Below the pieces are notes generated by a model that had not been told where the DNA came from, ran no database searches, and worked only from the letters and a program-made list of their open reading frames with translations. Both the position numbers and the translations under genes were made by a program. From JALZAQ01 sp038253885 (GTDB lineage Bacteria > Gemmatimonadota > Gemmatimonadetes > Gemmatimonadales > Gemmatimonadaceae), in contig JBBSGP010000024.1 in NCBI GenBank assembly GCA_038253885.1, forward strand, positions 1 through 48,370: a DNA stretch of 48,370 nucleotides. Direction: 5' to 3'. Numbering within the stretch: the first letter of the stretch is position 1; every line of letters begins with the position of its first letter. Below are positions 6,734-14,708 of this stretch, piece after piece.

Positions 6734-8135
6734 TCGACCGTCCGATTCGGAGGCGCTGCGACGCCGCATCCTCGAGCTCACCGCCGAGTACCACGACGCG
6801 GCGCTGCGGTCGGAGCCGTTCGTGCCCGGCGAATCGTGGGTGCCGGTGTCGGGACGGGTCTTCGATGGCTCCGACGTCGCCAGCCTGGTCGATGCCTCGC
6901 TCGACTTCTGGCTCACGGCAGGGCGCTTTGCGCAGCGCTTCGAGCGCGAGTTCGCACGGTTGGTCGGAGTGCGCCACGCCATCCTGTGCAATTCCGGGTC
7001 ATCGGCGAATCTGCTCGCCGTGAGTGCCCTGACCTCGCCGAAGCTCGACGATCGGCGGCTTCGACCGGGCGATGAGGTCGTGACGGTGGCGGCCGGCTTT
7101 CCGACCACCGTCAACCCGCTTATCCAGAACGGCCTCGTTCCCGTCTTTGTCGACATCGAGCTCGGCACGTACAACGTGGATCCCAGCCGACTCGACGCCG
7201 CCATCGGTCCCCGCACCCGCGCGATCATGCTCGCTCACACTCTCGGTAACCCGTTCGATCTGGGCACCGTGATGGATGTCGTGAAGCGGCACGACCTCTG
7301 GCTGGTCGAGGACTGCTGCGACGCCGTCGGCGCGACGTACGAGGGACGGTACGTCGGGACGTTCGGTGCTCTCGCCACTGTGAGCTTCTACCCGGCGCAC
7401 CACATCACGATGGGCGAGGGAGGCTGCGTTCTCACCCGGACCCCCCAGCTCAAGACCATCGTCGAGTCGTTCCGGGACTGGGGGCGCGATTGCTGGTGCG
7501 ATACCGGAAAATCGGACACGTGCGGAAAGCGGTTCGACTGGCAGCTGGGAGACCTGCCCTGCGGCTACGATCACAAGTACACGTACTCGCACATCGGGTA
7601 CAATCTGAAGCTCACGGACATGCAGGCGGCGGTCGGGGTCGCCCAGCTTCAGAAGCTTCCCGGATTCATCGCCCGGCGCCGGGAGAACTGGTCACGGCTA
7701 CGGTTCGGGTTGGAGTCGATGGAGGATGTGTTCGTCCTTCCCCGAGCCACCCCACGCGCGGAGCCGAGCTGGTTCGGCTTTCCGCTCACCGTCCGACCCG
7801 ACGCGCCCTTCACGAGGGCCGAGTTGCTACGGCATCTCGAGGCGAATCGGATCGCGACCCGCCAGCTGTTCGGCGGCAATCTCATCCGTCAGCCCGCGTA
7901 TCGCGACACGACCTATCGCGTCTCCGGCACCCTCGAGAACACCGACGCGGCGATGCATGGGACGTTCTGGCTTGGCGTCTATCCGGGCATCACCGACCGC
8001 ATGATGGACTACGTGATCGATGTGTTGGAGAGCTTCGTCGCGGCGCGCCGCGCGGCTGCCGGGTCGCGCGGGGGGAGCGTTGCCCCCGCGAGCCCGCCGC
8101 TCGGTCTTCCGATTCAACAAACCATTCGACCTTAG
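6723..8135 (+). CDS. rfbH: CDP-4-keto-6-deoxyglucose 3-dehydrase (E1)
   Basis: A PMP-dependent dehydrase that removes the C3 hydroxyl of CDP-4-keto-6-deoxyglucose in 3,6-dideoxyhexose synthesis. It belongs to the DegT/DnrJ/EryC1 fold, but the lysine that normally binds PLP is replaced by H226 in SFYPAHHITMGEGG. This is the known hallmark of E1 enzymes. Cysteines C257, C259, C267 and C280 lie where E1 binds its [2Fe-2S] cluster. Length (470) is slightly above the usual 437; the extra residues are an Ala/Arg/Gly-rich C-terminal tail after about 440. E1 needs a reductase (E3, RfbI/AscD) to finish the deoxygenation, and none is in this window. Confidence 0.95.
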   Translation: MSTDRPSDSEALRRRILELTAEYHDAALRSEPFVPGESWVPVSGRVFDGSDVASLVDASLDFWLTAGRFAQRFEREFARLVGVRHAILCNSGSSANLLAVSALTSPKLDDRRLRPGDEVVTVAAGFPTTVNPLIQNGLVPVFVDIELGTYNVDPSRLDAAIGPRTRAIMLAHTLGNPFDLGTVMDVVKRHDLWLVEDCCDAVGATYEGRYVGTFGALATVSFYPAHHITMGEGGCVLTRTPQLKTIVESFRDWGRDCWCDTGKSDTCGKRFDWQLGDLPCGYDHKYTYSHIGYNLKLTDMQAAVGVAQLQKLPGFIARRRENWSRLRFGLESMEDVFVLPRATPRAEPSWFGFPLTVRPDAPFTRAELLRHLEANRIATRQLFGGNLIRQPAYRDTTYRVSGTLENTDAAMHGTFWLGVYPGITDRMMDYVIDVLESFVAARRAAAGSRGGSVAPASPPLGLPIQQTIRP

Positions 8136-8154
8136 CAATCAGAGGACGGCAGAG

Positions 8155-9156
8155 ATGAAGAGAGCACTCGTATGCGGAGCCGGCGGCTTCATTCCCGGCC
8201 ACCTCGCGCGCCGACTGGCCAGTGAGGGGTACTGGGTGCGAGGAGTGGACATCAAGCGCCCGGAATTCGGCGAGTCCGCGGCGCAGGACTTTCAGCTCCT
8301 CGACCTTCGAGACCCCGCGCAGTGCGCGGACGCCCTGTCGCTTCCCTCGGGCGGGCGCTTCGATGAGGTCTATCAGCTGGCGGCGGACATGGGAGGCATG
8401 GGCTTCATCTCGACGGCCGAGTGCGAGATCATGCGCAACAACACGCTGATCAATACCAACATGATCTACGCCGCCGCCAACGCCCGGGTGCCGCGCTACT
8501 TCTACTCGTCATCGGTCTGCGTGTACCGCGACATGGCACCCGGCGAGGCCGAGCTGACGGAAGAGGAAGCCTATCCGGCGCATCCGGACAACGAGTACGG
8601 GTGGGAGAAGCTCTACGCCGAGCGTGTCGCTCAGGCATTCGGCCGCCGCTACGGCATCGCGGTGCGTATCGCCCGCTTTCAGAATTGTTACGGGCCCGAG
8701 GGGACATGGACCGGCGGCCGGGAAAAAGCGCCCGCGGCCATCTGCCGCAAGGTGGCAGAAGCGGCTGATGGCGGGACCATCGAGGTGTGGGGCGACGGCA
8801 CGGCCATTCGCTCGTACACCTACGTCGACGACATGGTGGACGGCATTCTTCGTCTGATGCGGAGCGACCTGGAGAGTCCGGCCAACATCGGCATGCCGGA
8901 GTACGTCTCGGTTGCCGACCTGGTGGCCATCGTCAGTGATGTCTCGGGGAAGCGCATCAACGTGAAATACATCCCCGGCCCGGTCGGTGTGCAGTCGCGC
9001 AATTTCAGCAACGGGAAAATCTTTGGCTTGGGATGGACGCCGCGAGTCTCGCTCCGCGCCGGTATCGCACGAACCTATCCGTGGATCGCCGAGCAGGTAC
9101 AGCGGAGTCGTACCACATCGGAGCGCCTCGGCGGCATCGCGGCCGCGGTGAGTTGA
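8155..9156 (+). CDS. GDP-mannose 3,5-epimerase-like SDR
   Basis: A 333-residue extended SDR closest to GDP-mannose 3',5'-epimerase. Signature segments are AADMGGMGFI (76-85), NNTLINTNMI (95-104), SSSVCVY with C122 as the proposed acid/base cysteine, Y148/K152 in EYGWEK, and CYGPEGTWTGGREKAPAAIC around the second catalytic lysine K191. Plant enzymes of this type make GDP-L-galactose or GDP-gulose; bacterial homologues in glycan clusters may have other products. The Rossmann motif reads GAGGFIPG, with proline where the third glycine (position 14) is expected. ATG 8155 follows an AGAGGACGG ribosome binding site, 19 nt after rfbH. It probably supplies a GDP-sugar to the next gene. Confidence 0.85.
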   Translation: MKRALVCGAGGFIPGHLARRLASEGYWVRGVDIKRPEFGESAAQDFQLLDLRDPAQCADALSLPSGGRFDEVYQLAADMGGMGFISTAECEIMRNNTLINTNMIYAAANARVPRYFYSSSVCVYRDMAPGEAELTEEEAYPAHPDNEYGWEKLYAERVAQAFGRRYGIAVRIARFQNCYGPEGTWTGGREKAPAAICRKVAEAADGGTIEVWGDGTAIRSYTYVDDMVDGILRLMRSDLESPANIGMPEYVSVADLVAIVSDVSGKRINVKYIPGPVGVQSRNFSNGKIFGLGWTPRVSLRAGIARTYPWIAEQVQRSRTTSERLGGIAAAVS

Positions 9157-9166
9157 GTCGCGAGCT

Positions 9167-11404
9167 GTGAGAGCACAGGAGAAGGAGACCGGACACATCG
9201 GCGCCGCCATCGCCGAGCGCCCGATGACAGCGATTCCCGTGTCCGTCTGCGTGCCCGTTCACAACGGGGCGCGATTCCTCCGCGAGTCGCTCGACAGCAT
9301 CCGCGCGCAGACGTACCCTCTCCACGAGATCATCATCTGCGACGATGCATCGACCGATGAGACTCCCGCCATCATTGCCTCGGCCGCGATGGCGGATTCC
9401 CGCATCCGCACGCTTCGCAACGAGCGCAGCCTCGGCGGCTATGGTGCCATGAACCGGGCCGTCCGAGCATCGACCGGCGATGTGGTGGCCATCTATCACG
9501 CGGACGATGTCTACGACGAGCGGATCGTGGAACGGGAAGTCGCCTACCTGAGCGATCATCCCGACGCCGGCGCGGTGTTCACACTCGATCGGTTTCTCGA
9601 CGAGGGAGGCCGGGAGTACCAGCGACTGCACCTTCCGCCGGAATTGGAGCACGTGACGTGGTTCGATGGACCGGCGCTCACCGAAGCGGTCATGCGCCAC
9701 CGGAACACGTTCCTGCGGACGCCTTCCCTGATGATTCGTCGGGCTGTCTTCGATGCGCTCGGAGGCTTCGACCAGGAGCGGTTCGGCGTGTGGGCGGACT
9801 TCGACATGTGGCTCCGTGTCGCGCACACCCATCCAATCGGACTGATCCACGAGCATCTGGTGGGCTACCGCCACTACCCGACGCAGTGGGGGCGGGTGTA
9901 CAACCGGCTGCGAACATCGCGCGAGCTCTACTTCGCGATTCTCGACGGGCACCTGTCGCGGCCCGGTGTGCACGCGAGCGTGACGACCGAGGCGCACACG
10001 TGCTATCGTGTCTGGCGAGTGAAGGACGAGGCGGAGCGCGCCGCCAACGCTCTCCTGCTCGGCGATCGCCAGCTGGCGGTGACTCTGCTGAACCGGTCGT
10101 TCGTGCGGCCGCTGCTTCGCTCATCCCGCCGGAGCGTTGTGATACGCGTGTTGGCGCTGCGCTCCCTCGTCCGGCTGGCAGCGGCATCGGGCGGGGGAGC
10201 GGCCGCTCGTGCCCTCGTCCACCTGGCGCGTTTCCGCAAACTGCCACCGGCGATCCTGGAGGGGCCGCCTCAGGGAGCGGTGCACGGCCTGGCCGCCCCG
10301 GCGCCCACCGATGCCGCGAACGGGTCAGCGCCCGTGTCGCGTGCCCGCTCGCGCCAGGTGCGGGTCTTTCTCGATCCCTTTTCTCACCATTTCGAAGGGA
10401 ACGCGATCTTCGACCGGGAATCGACCCTCAATCGGGACGGGTGCTTTCGGCCGTGGCTTCTCCTGCGCGAGCGGCTCGCCGACCGTCACGTCGAGATCCA
10501 CACCGCGGACTACCTTGTCGATGGTAGTCGCAAGGCGTCGGTGAACGTCTACACGTCGTTCGGCGTGCACACGCGCTTCCAGAAGATCGCGAAGCAGGAA
10601 GATGTGCTACTCAACGCTTTCTATCTCTTCGAAGTCATGATGTACGCCGAAGAGATGTACCGGAGGCTACCCGAGCTGTCGCGCCAGTTCCGCAGCGTCT
10701 ACTCGTGGACCGATGCGGCGACGCTCGCCGCGTACGCCGGAAGCGGAGAGCCCTTCAGCGTGAAGCCGTTTCAGATCCCCATGCCCCTGGAGCGCGTGCT
10801 CGAGCCGCACTGGTCGCGCACCGGGCGCGCCGGTGTCGCGCTGGTCAACGGGAACGGTCACGGCGCACTCCTCCCGGGGGAGCTCTTGACCGAGCGCCTC
10901 CGCGCGATCCGGCACTTCTCCAGTCACGGCGGCATCGATCTCTGGGGTCGGAAATGGGACAGTGTCTATCCTGGCCAGGAGCCCTTCGCCGAGGCGATCC
11001 GCACTTCGTGGCGGGGGCCAGTCGCCGACAAATACGAGGCGTATAGCCGGTATCGCTTCGTAATCTGCTACGAGAACATGGCCATTCGGGGTTGGATCAC
11101 GGAGAAGCTCTTCGACTGCCTGTACACCGGCGTCGTACCGGTCTATCTCGGCGCGCCGGACATCGGCGATTACGTCTGGCCCTCATGCTTCATCGACCGG
11201 CGGGAGTTTGCCAGCTACGAGGAGCTGAGCCGGTTTCTGGACGAGCTCACTCCCTCGCAATACCAAGGGTACAGAGACGCAGCCCGCGCGTACCTGGAAT
11301 CCGCGGACTACTACCGGTTCACCGCCGGCGCCTTCGTCGACCGCTTCATCGATGACATTGCCGCCCAGTTGCGCGAGCGTGGCATGGCCGCGCTGTGGGA
11401 CTGA
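9167..11404 (+). CDS. Bifunctional glycosyltransferase, GT2-GT10 fusion
   Basis: A 745-residue protein with two glycosyltransferase modules. Residues about 25-270 are a GT-A family 2 domain with VSVCVPVHNGARFL, CDDASTDE and the DXD-like YHADDVYD. A proline/alanine-rich linker (about 350-395) leads to a GT-B family 10 domain (about 400-745) with the fucosyltransferase signature CYENMAIRGWITEKLFDCL and VPVYLGAPDI near residue 630-670. GT10 enzymes transfer fucose from GDP-fucose, so the upstream GDP-sugar epimerase-like gene is a plausible donor source, though the sugar could differ. GTG 9167 lacks a good ribosome binding site; ATG 9224 (residue 20) begins just before the GT2 fold and may be the true start. 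The 3' end overlaps the flippase gene by 10 nt. Confidence 0.88.
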   Translation: MRAQEKETGHIGAAIAERPMTAIPVSVCVPVHNGARFLRESLDSIRAQTYPLHEIIICDDASTDETPAIIASAAMADSRIRTLRNERSLGGYGAMNRAVRASTGDVVAIYHADDVYDERIVEREVAYLSDHPDAGAVFTLDRFLDEGGREYQRLHLPPELEHVTWFDGPALTEAVMRHRNTFLRTPSLMIRRAVFDALGGFDQERFGVWADFDMWLRVAHTHPIGLIHEHLVGYRHYPTQWGRVYNRLRTSRELYFAILDGHLSRPGVHASVTTEAHTCYRVWRVKDEAERAANALLLGDRQLAVTLLNRSFVRPLLRSSRRSVVIRVLALRSLVRLAAASGGGAAARALVHLARFRKLPPAILEGPPQGAVHGLAAPAPTDAANGSAPVSRARSRQVRVFLDPFSHHFEGNAIFDRESTLNRDGCFRPWLLLRERLADRHVEIHTADYLVDGSRKASVNVYTSFGVHTRFQKIAKQEDVLLNAFYLFEVMMYAEEMYRRLPELSRQFRSVYSWTDAATLAAYAGSGEPFSVKPFQIPMPLERVLEPHWSRTGRAGVALVNGNGHGALLPGELLTERLRAIRHFSSHGGIDLWGRKWDSVYPGQEPFAEAIRTSWRGPVADKYEAYSRYRFVICYENMAIRGWITEKLFDCLYTGVVPVYLGAPDIGDYVWPSCFIDRREFASYEELSRFLDELTPSQYQGYRDAARAYLESADYYRFTAGAFVDRFIDDIAAQLRERGMAALWD

Positions 11405-12945
11405 GCGGGGATCCCGACGGCACCCTCTCGAGCGCGGCGGCGCCCGACGCGGCTCTCGAGCCGCGCGGCTTTCAACCACTGCAGGCGATCGTGGCGCTCG
11501 GCGCCATCCAGCTGGTCACCATGGCGGCCGGCCTGCTGCGGTCGAAGGTGTTGGCGGTTCTCCTCGGCCCCGCCGGCGTTGGCATCACCGGGGTGGTGGA
11601 TCAGGTGGTGGCGGTGGTCGCGCAGCTCGGCTCGCTCAGCGTTCCCATGGCGGCACTCAAGTATCTCACCCGGAAGCGCGAGGAGAGCCCGGCATCGCTC
11701 GCCCGACTCCTGCACGCGCTCACCCGACTGCTCCTCGGCGCCAGCAGCATCGCTGCGGCCATTGCCGTCGTGATCGCCATCTCCCGGCCGGAGACCCTGG
11801 GCGCGGACCTCGGCTCGTACCGACCGGCGCTACTGCTCGCGATCGCGAGCGTTCCCTTTGCGGCGGCGGTTCTGCTCCAGCGGAATGTCCTGGCTGTCTT
11901 TCAGCGCCATGAGCTGGCGGCTGCGGTTGCCCTCGCGAGCGGTGTCGCCCTGGTGCTGACGTCGTGGGTCGGAATTCGCGGCGGCGGATTGACCGGTCTC
12001 TACGCTGGCAACCTCGTCGTCAACGCCGCGACAGCCACATTCCTCGCCCTCTACGTGCACCGCACCCTCGGAGTGCGGCGGACGACGCGCGGCGACGAGC
12101 CGGCACTTCGCGTGCTGGCGTCGGAGCCAGGACTTCTCGGATTCTGCACCGGCACACACTTTCTCACCCTCGTCTATCCCATCGCTTACCTGCTCGCACG
12201 ATTGACGGTGCTCGCCCACCGGGGCGCCACGGAGGTGGGACTGATGGGCGCCGCGTACGGACTGGCCATCGCTGTGAGGATCGCGCTCAATCAGGCCAAT
12301 GCCCTGTACCTCACACCCGTCGTCAATCGGCGTACCTCCGTACGCGACCGCGCCACCGCCACCGGCGAATACGTCCGCGTCCTTGCGGTGCTGCTCACTG
12401 CCGGGGCGTTGGCCATCGTGCTGGCACCGCGCCTGTGGCTCGGCCTGCTGTACACCCCACGATTTCTCGATGCCGCCCCGTTTCTGGGCGCGTTTGTGAT
12501 CGCCGAGTCCATTCTCCTGGTGGCGGGAGTCTATCAGGCGCTGTTGATCGGCTTCGACGATATGCGGGGCTACCTAGGCATTTCGGCGGCGGTACACGGG
12601 ACCATCATCCTGGTGCTCGCGACGGCCGGCGATCACATGGACCCGCTGGCGATCGCTGTTCTCTTCGCTAGCGGAAACGTCGCCACCCTCCTGCTGTCCG
12701 TCTGGCGGTTGGTGAGCCGGCACTCGGCGAACGAGGTCACGCGATCGCTCCCCCTCGTGGGCGTCGGCATTCTGTCACTCGTCGTCGCGAGCCGGCTCGG
12801 GCTCGCCACCGGTGCTGCCGCAGTGTTCTGGAAGGCACTCGTCTATCTCGTGCTGTCGATCGGCCTGTTCGGCATTCTCAGCCCGGAGGAGCGTGGATGG
12901 ATCCTCTCGCCGCTCCGTGGACTGCGGTCGCGATCACGACCGTGA
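11395..12945 (+). CDS. Wzx-like polysaccharide flippase
   Basis: A 516-residue integral membrane protein of the MOP exporter superfamily, expected to flip undecaprenyl-linked repeat units across the inner membrane. It begins at about residue 28 with the family-like QAIVALGAIQLVTMAAGLLRSKVLAVLLGPAGVG and shows roughly 12 to 14 hydrophobic segments. The GTG start overlaps the fusion glycosyltransferase, so translation is probably coupled. Its stop overlaps the 3' end of the opposite-strand GT4 gene by 12 bp. No Wzy polymerase or ligase is recognisable in the window. I assign the role from fold and context. Confidence 0.85.
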   Translation: MGLSGDPDGTLSSAAAPDAALEPRGFQPLQAIVALGAIQLVTMAAGLLRSKVLAVLLGPAGVGITGVVDQVVAVVAQLGSLSVPMAALKYLTRKREESPASLARLLHALTRLLLGASSIAAAIAVVIAISRPETLGADLGSYRPALLLAIASVPFAAAVLLQRNVLAVFQRHELAAAVALASGVALVLTSWVGIRGGGLTGLYAGNLVVNAATATFLALYVHRTLGVRRTTRGDEPALRVLASEPGLLGFCTGTHFLTLVYPIAYLLARLTVLAHRGATEVGLMGAAYGLAIAVRIALNQANALYLTPVVNRRTSVRDRATATGEYVRVLAVLLTAGALAIVLAPRLWLGLLYTPRFLDAAPFLGAFVIAESILLVAGVYQALLIGFDDMRGYLGISAAVHGTIILVLATAGDHMDPLAIAVLFASGNVATLLLSVWRLVSRHSANEVTRSLPLVGVGILSLVVASRLGLATGAAAVFWKALVYLVLSIGLFGILSPEERGWILSPLRGLRSRSRP

Positions 12946-14157
12946 CGCCAGCGCTCGGCTGTAGACTTCGCCCAGACGACGGGTGATGGCCGCCCGACCG
13001 TAGCGAGATACCGCGCTGTCGCGGAGCTGTTTTCGATCGAAGGACGGGAGGCGCCGCAGCGTTTCGTCGATTGCGGTCGCGAGCGCCGGAGGATCCTCGA
13101 TCGGGACCAATGCTCCGAGCTCCGCCGTCAGAATCTCGTCCGGTCCGCCGCAGCGCGTGGCGACAACGGGGATACCCGACGCGAGCGCTTCGGTCGTGAC
13201 GACGGAGAAGGTCTCGCGCCGGCTGGGGACCACGAGCAGGGCGCTGGATCGCATCGCGGCCGCAACGCTCTCAGGGGAAGCCTGGCCGGCAAAATGGACA
13301 CGGTCTGCAAGACCGAGACTCGCCACCAGTTGCCGCACGTCCTGTTCATCGCGCTGATAACCGCGGTAGAAGCCGGCGCCGAGCACCAACAGCCGAACCT
13401 TCGGTCGCGAGGTGGCAAGGAGCCCCAGCGCCCGCACCAGAATGTCGAGGCCTTTGACGCGACGGATCAGCCCGACGAAGAGAAGCTGGTCGGTATCGCG
13501 GGACTCTCCTGGTTGTGGTGCCCTGAACATCGCATCGTCCACGATGTTCGGCACGACCTCCGTGGTCACCCGGTCCCCGACGGCAGCGTGGATATTGGAG
13601 CCAAGAATTTCGCTGACCACCATGACGGTCGAGATTCCGGGCAGCGCTTGCTCGACCTGGCGGCGAACGCGAGGGTAGGAATTGAGCCAGGGAATCCACC
13701 ATGCCTGCTCGGTCGTCACGACGGGGATGCCATATCGGCGACCCAACCGCTCGGCGATGACTCCGTCCGGATAGATGAAGTGGCCATGCACGAGCGAGAA
13801 CGGACGCTCCTGGTGCAGAGCGTCGGCAACCCGTTGGATGAAGGGGTAAGACATCGTGCCATCGAAGGCGTGCAGCGCCATCCCCGGCCCTACCGGAACG
13901 CGGGGATGATAGACGTCCACGACGTCATGCCGCATCCGGGGCACCGTGCGATGCCGCGCCGCGAACGCGAACGCCGCTCCCGGTGGTACGAACGGAATGG
14001 CCGAGATCACGGTGGGGTCGGCGATCGGGAGCGAGCGGTGCACCAGCCGCTCGGTCCACAGGCCGAGAGTGGGAAGCGCCGGGTTCGGATAGTTGCGCGC
14101 GATGACCAACACGCGCGGCCGCGCGGCCGCGGTCGGCGGCTCGAAATCAGTCACCAC
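12934..14157 (-). CDS. Glycosyltransferase family 4
   Basis: A GT-B glycosyltransferase of about 407 residues. The N-terminal domain starts at RPRVLVIARNYPNP, the C-terminal domain at DTDQLLFVGLIRRVKG, and the EX7E motif is RETFSVVTTE. The frame is open to an ATG at 14244, but that codon lies in the loop of a hairpin just behind the initiator tRNA and its extra 29 residues show no homology. I therefore favour GTG 14157 or 14154, although neither has a strong ribosome binding site. It is convergent with the flippase gene and probably belongs functionally to the same glycan pathway. Transcription may come by read-through from the tRNA promoter. Confidence 0.85.
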   Translation of the reverse strand: MVTDFEPPTAAARPRVLVIARNYPNPALPTLGLWTERLVHRSLPIADPTVISAIPFVPPGAAFAFAARHRTVPRMRHDVVDVYHPRVPVGPGMALHAFDGTMSYPFIQRVADALHQERPFSLVHGHFIYPDGVIAERLGRRYGIPVVTTEQAWWIPWLNSYPRVRRQVEQALPGISTVMVVSEILGSNIHAAVGDRVTTEVVPNIVDDAMFRAPQPGESRDTDQLLFVGLIRRVKGLDILVRALGLLATSRPKVRLLVLGAGFYRGYQRDEQDVRQLVASLGLADRVHFAGQASPESVAAAMRSSALLVVPSRRETFSVVTTEALASGIPVVATRCGGPDEILTAELGALVPIEDPPALATAIDETLRRLPSFDRKQLRDSAVSRYGRAAITRRLGEVYSRALASRS

Positions 14158-14230
14158 CGGTTCGGCGAATCGATCACGGTGCTCTCGCGGCAGGAACGGT
14201 GGGGTCCAGGAGTGCAGGACGCACACGACA

Positions 14231-14258
14231 AAGGCCGGATCCATATCGGCCCGGCCTT
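14231..14258 (-). terminator. Hairpin behind tRNA-fMet
   Basis: AAGGCCGG and CCGGCCTT form a perfect 8 bp stem with a 12 nt loop, beginning 5 nt after the tRNA 3' end. No good T tract follows, so it may be a processing or weak termination signal. The loop contains the ATG at 14244. Confidence 0.4.
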
Positions 14259-14263
14259 CGAAG

Positions 14264-14337
<74 letters not shown>

Positions 14338-14348
14338 ATAGTGACCGT

Positions 14349-14376
14349 AATCTATGAATGTGGTCTGTACTGTCAA
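14349..14376 (-). promoter_or_regulatory. Promoter of tRNA-fMet
   Basis: A perfect TTGACA (14371-14376) and TAGATT (14349-14354) are 16 bp apart on the minus strand, giving a start a few nucleotides before the tRNA. The -35 box overlaps the stop codon of the upstream FtsB-like gene (14373-14375). Confidence 0.75.
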
Positions 14377-14708
14377 GGTTGCGGCGAGCGACGCGCCGCA
14401 CTCTCCGGCTCGACGAAACGGAACAGGATCTCCTTGTTTCCCTTGATCATCCCGAACTCCTCGCGCGCGATGCGCTCTTGCATGGCGGGGTCAGTCAGAA
14501 TCCGCTTCTTGAGGCGCGTCAGCGAATCCACATCGTGACGCAACGAGTCGATCGCTCGCGAAATGTGCCGCTGCTTGACGCCGGCGCGGATCAGGTCCCA
14601 GGTCCCGTACTCTCCCCCCTGCAGCGCGAACGCCGCCACTCCCACCGCGAGCACGCCGAGCACCAGTCGGCGCGCGACAGCTTTCCGCGCATCGCGAGCG
14701 GGACTCAC
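14373..14708 (-). CDS. FtsB/DivIC-like septum formation initiator
   Basis: A 111-residue bitopic membrane protein: a short positive N-terminus, one transmembrane segment at about 15-31, then a coiled coil at about 45-75. It ends with the family motif RIAREEFGMIKGNKEILFRF (79-98), typical of FtsB/DivIC proteins that link FtsL and FtsQ in the divisome. GTG 14708 overlaps the eno stop in a GTGA junction. Next to eno is a common place for this gene in many bacteria. The longer open frame upstream is eno read in another frame. FtsB and DivIC cannot be separated by sequence alone. Confidence 0.88.
   Translation of the reverse strand: MSPARDARKAVARRLVLGVLAVGVAAFALQGGEYGTWDLIRAGVKQRHISRAIDSLRHDVDSLTRLKKRILTDPAMQERIAREEFGMIKGNKEILFRFVEPESAARRSPQP

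Noticed and set aside
5537..7228. 563-residue antisense frame across the SDR and rfbH genes
   Set aside because: It spans the 3' end of rfbG, the SDR gene and part of rfbH, and shows no domain.
12934..14244. ATG 14244 as the GT4 start
   Set aside because: It lies in a hairpin loop behind tRNA-fMet and adds residues without homology, so I preferred GTG 14157; not excluded.
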